64,000 bases of DNA, taken from positions 26,602,064-26,666,063 of the forward strand of contig OZ026840.1 of the NCBI GenBank assembly GCA_964023205.1, given 5' to 3'. Below, in pieces: positions 63,501-64,000 of the stretch. Below the pieces are notes generated by a model that saw nothing but the letters and a program-made list of their open reading frames with translations, had not been told where the DNA came from and did not search any database. A program made the translations under genes and the position numbers. The DNA comes from Lutraria lutraria (lineage: Eukaryota > Mollusca > Bivalvia > Venerida > Mactridae). The number at the start of each line of letters is the position of its first letter. Position 1 is the stretch's first letter.

Positions 63501-64000
63501 ATACCTTGATATATATGTTCCGATTCTCGTCAGACAGTGTGCCGCTGTGGCGCAGTCGGTAGAGCGTCGGACATTGAAAGCTTTCGTGTACATTTTGTGG
63601 CGGGTTCGAGCCCGGCCACGTGTCAATTTTTTATTTTTTTTATTTAGCGTTATACAGGCTACAAAGCGTTACGCAATCGCTTGGAGTTTGTTTCTTGCGA
63701 TTAAGAATGAAATAGAAACAACATATTGTGTACGTTTTGCATTAATACTCAGTTACTACTTGTACAATTGTGTCTAGCGGTACGACGGATATATTTCTAC
63801 TCTAAGTTCGCCAAATATCTATTAATTGCAGATCTCTGCAATAATAGCGATTGCTATTCGCATATCACAAGGGGCTTACTTAAACGAAACCAGCCACATG
63901 GCGTCAGTTTGATATGTTGCACTATGCACCAGTCAATGCTATTGTATCGTGCTATCATTACGTGTTGGGTTATTGTCTTTGGCAACAATGTGCCTAATTA
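60600..64000 (+). repeat. 2611-bp higher-order repeat at the right edge
   Basis: Markers recur 2611 bp apart: a 9-bp tandem duplication giving ATTTTTTGCATTTTTTG (near 60655 and 63266), TTTCTTGCGATTAAG (61080 and 63691), GGCGTCAGTTTG and TTGTCTTTGGC. The dimer is cut by the window edge, so its copy number is unknown. Confidence 0.85.

Larger units (their letters stand above)
36215..64000 (+). repeat. Right part of 1301-bp tandem satellite array (20 full and 2 shortened units)
   Basis: The array resumes after the retrotransposon in the same orientation. A-box anchors are at 37439, 38126, 39427, 40114, 41415, 42716, 44017, 45318, 46619, 47920, 49221, 50522, 51822, 53123, 54423, 55724, 57025, 58325, 59626, 60937, 62238 and 63548. 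Two intervals are 687 bp instead of 1301, from internal deletions, and two are about 1310 bp, from a 9-bp duplication. The window ends inside a unit. Variants specific to blocks of units reveal higher-order repeats, listed separately. No protein gene is supported in this stretch. Confidence 0.98.

Overview
The window is eukaryotic, probably from an invertebrate animal. It is a long head-to-tail satellite array with a 1301-bp unit, interrupted once by a Ty3/gypsy-type LTR retrotransposon of about 10 kb. No prokaryotic operon, rRNA gene or ordinary cellular protein gene is visible. A mollusc host is only a tentative inference, from the gypsy lineage style and from short AAGGGAGGCAACTC-like motifs in the LTR that resemble motifs I associate with mollusc repeats. 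The sequence alone does not prove it.

Layout. 1-26174: about 20 satellite units, all in the same orientation, entering the window mid-unit. 26175-36214: the retrotransposon, with LTRs of 1017 and 1018 bp, a 4-bp target duplication AATA, a tRNA-Lys-type primer binding site, a 2.7-kb leader with two minisatellites, a short gag/protease frame ended by an in-frame TAA, and a long pol frame (protease end, RT, RNase H, integrase and an acidic C-terminal tail). 36215-64000: 20 further full units and two internally deleted units of 687 bp, starting with a 120-bp local duplication next to the insertion and leaving the window mid-unit.

The satellite unit. Each unit holds a tRNA-like block with Pol III A-box and B-box matches followed by a T6/T8 run. 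This predicts a transcript of about 90 nt. There are 42 copies in the window. Full units also carry a TATATAAG motif, a splice-donor-like and Sm-site-like stretch, an AATAAA, and several perfect inverted repeats. Eight units carry a paired C-to-T and G-to-A change at the two partner positions of the tRNA-like D stem, which keeps the base pair. The short open frames recurring in every unit start at TTG or GTG and are treated as non-coding.

The array shows nested homogenisation: a nearly uniform run of five units on the left, and higher-order repeats of 1988, 5204, 6503 and 2611 bp on the right. This pattern fits unequal exchange and gene conversion. The most promising lead for an undescribed system is the satellite unit as a tandem non-coding RNA locus, but expression cannot be judged from the sequence.
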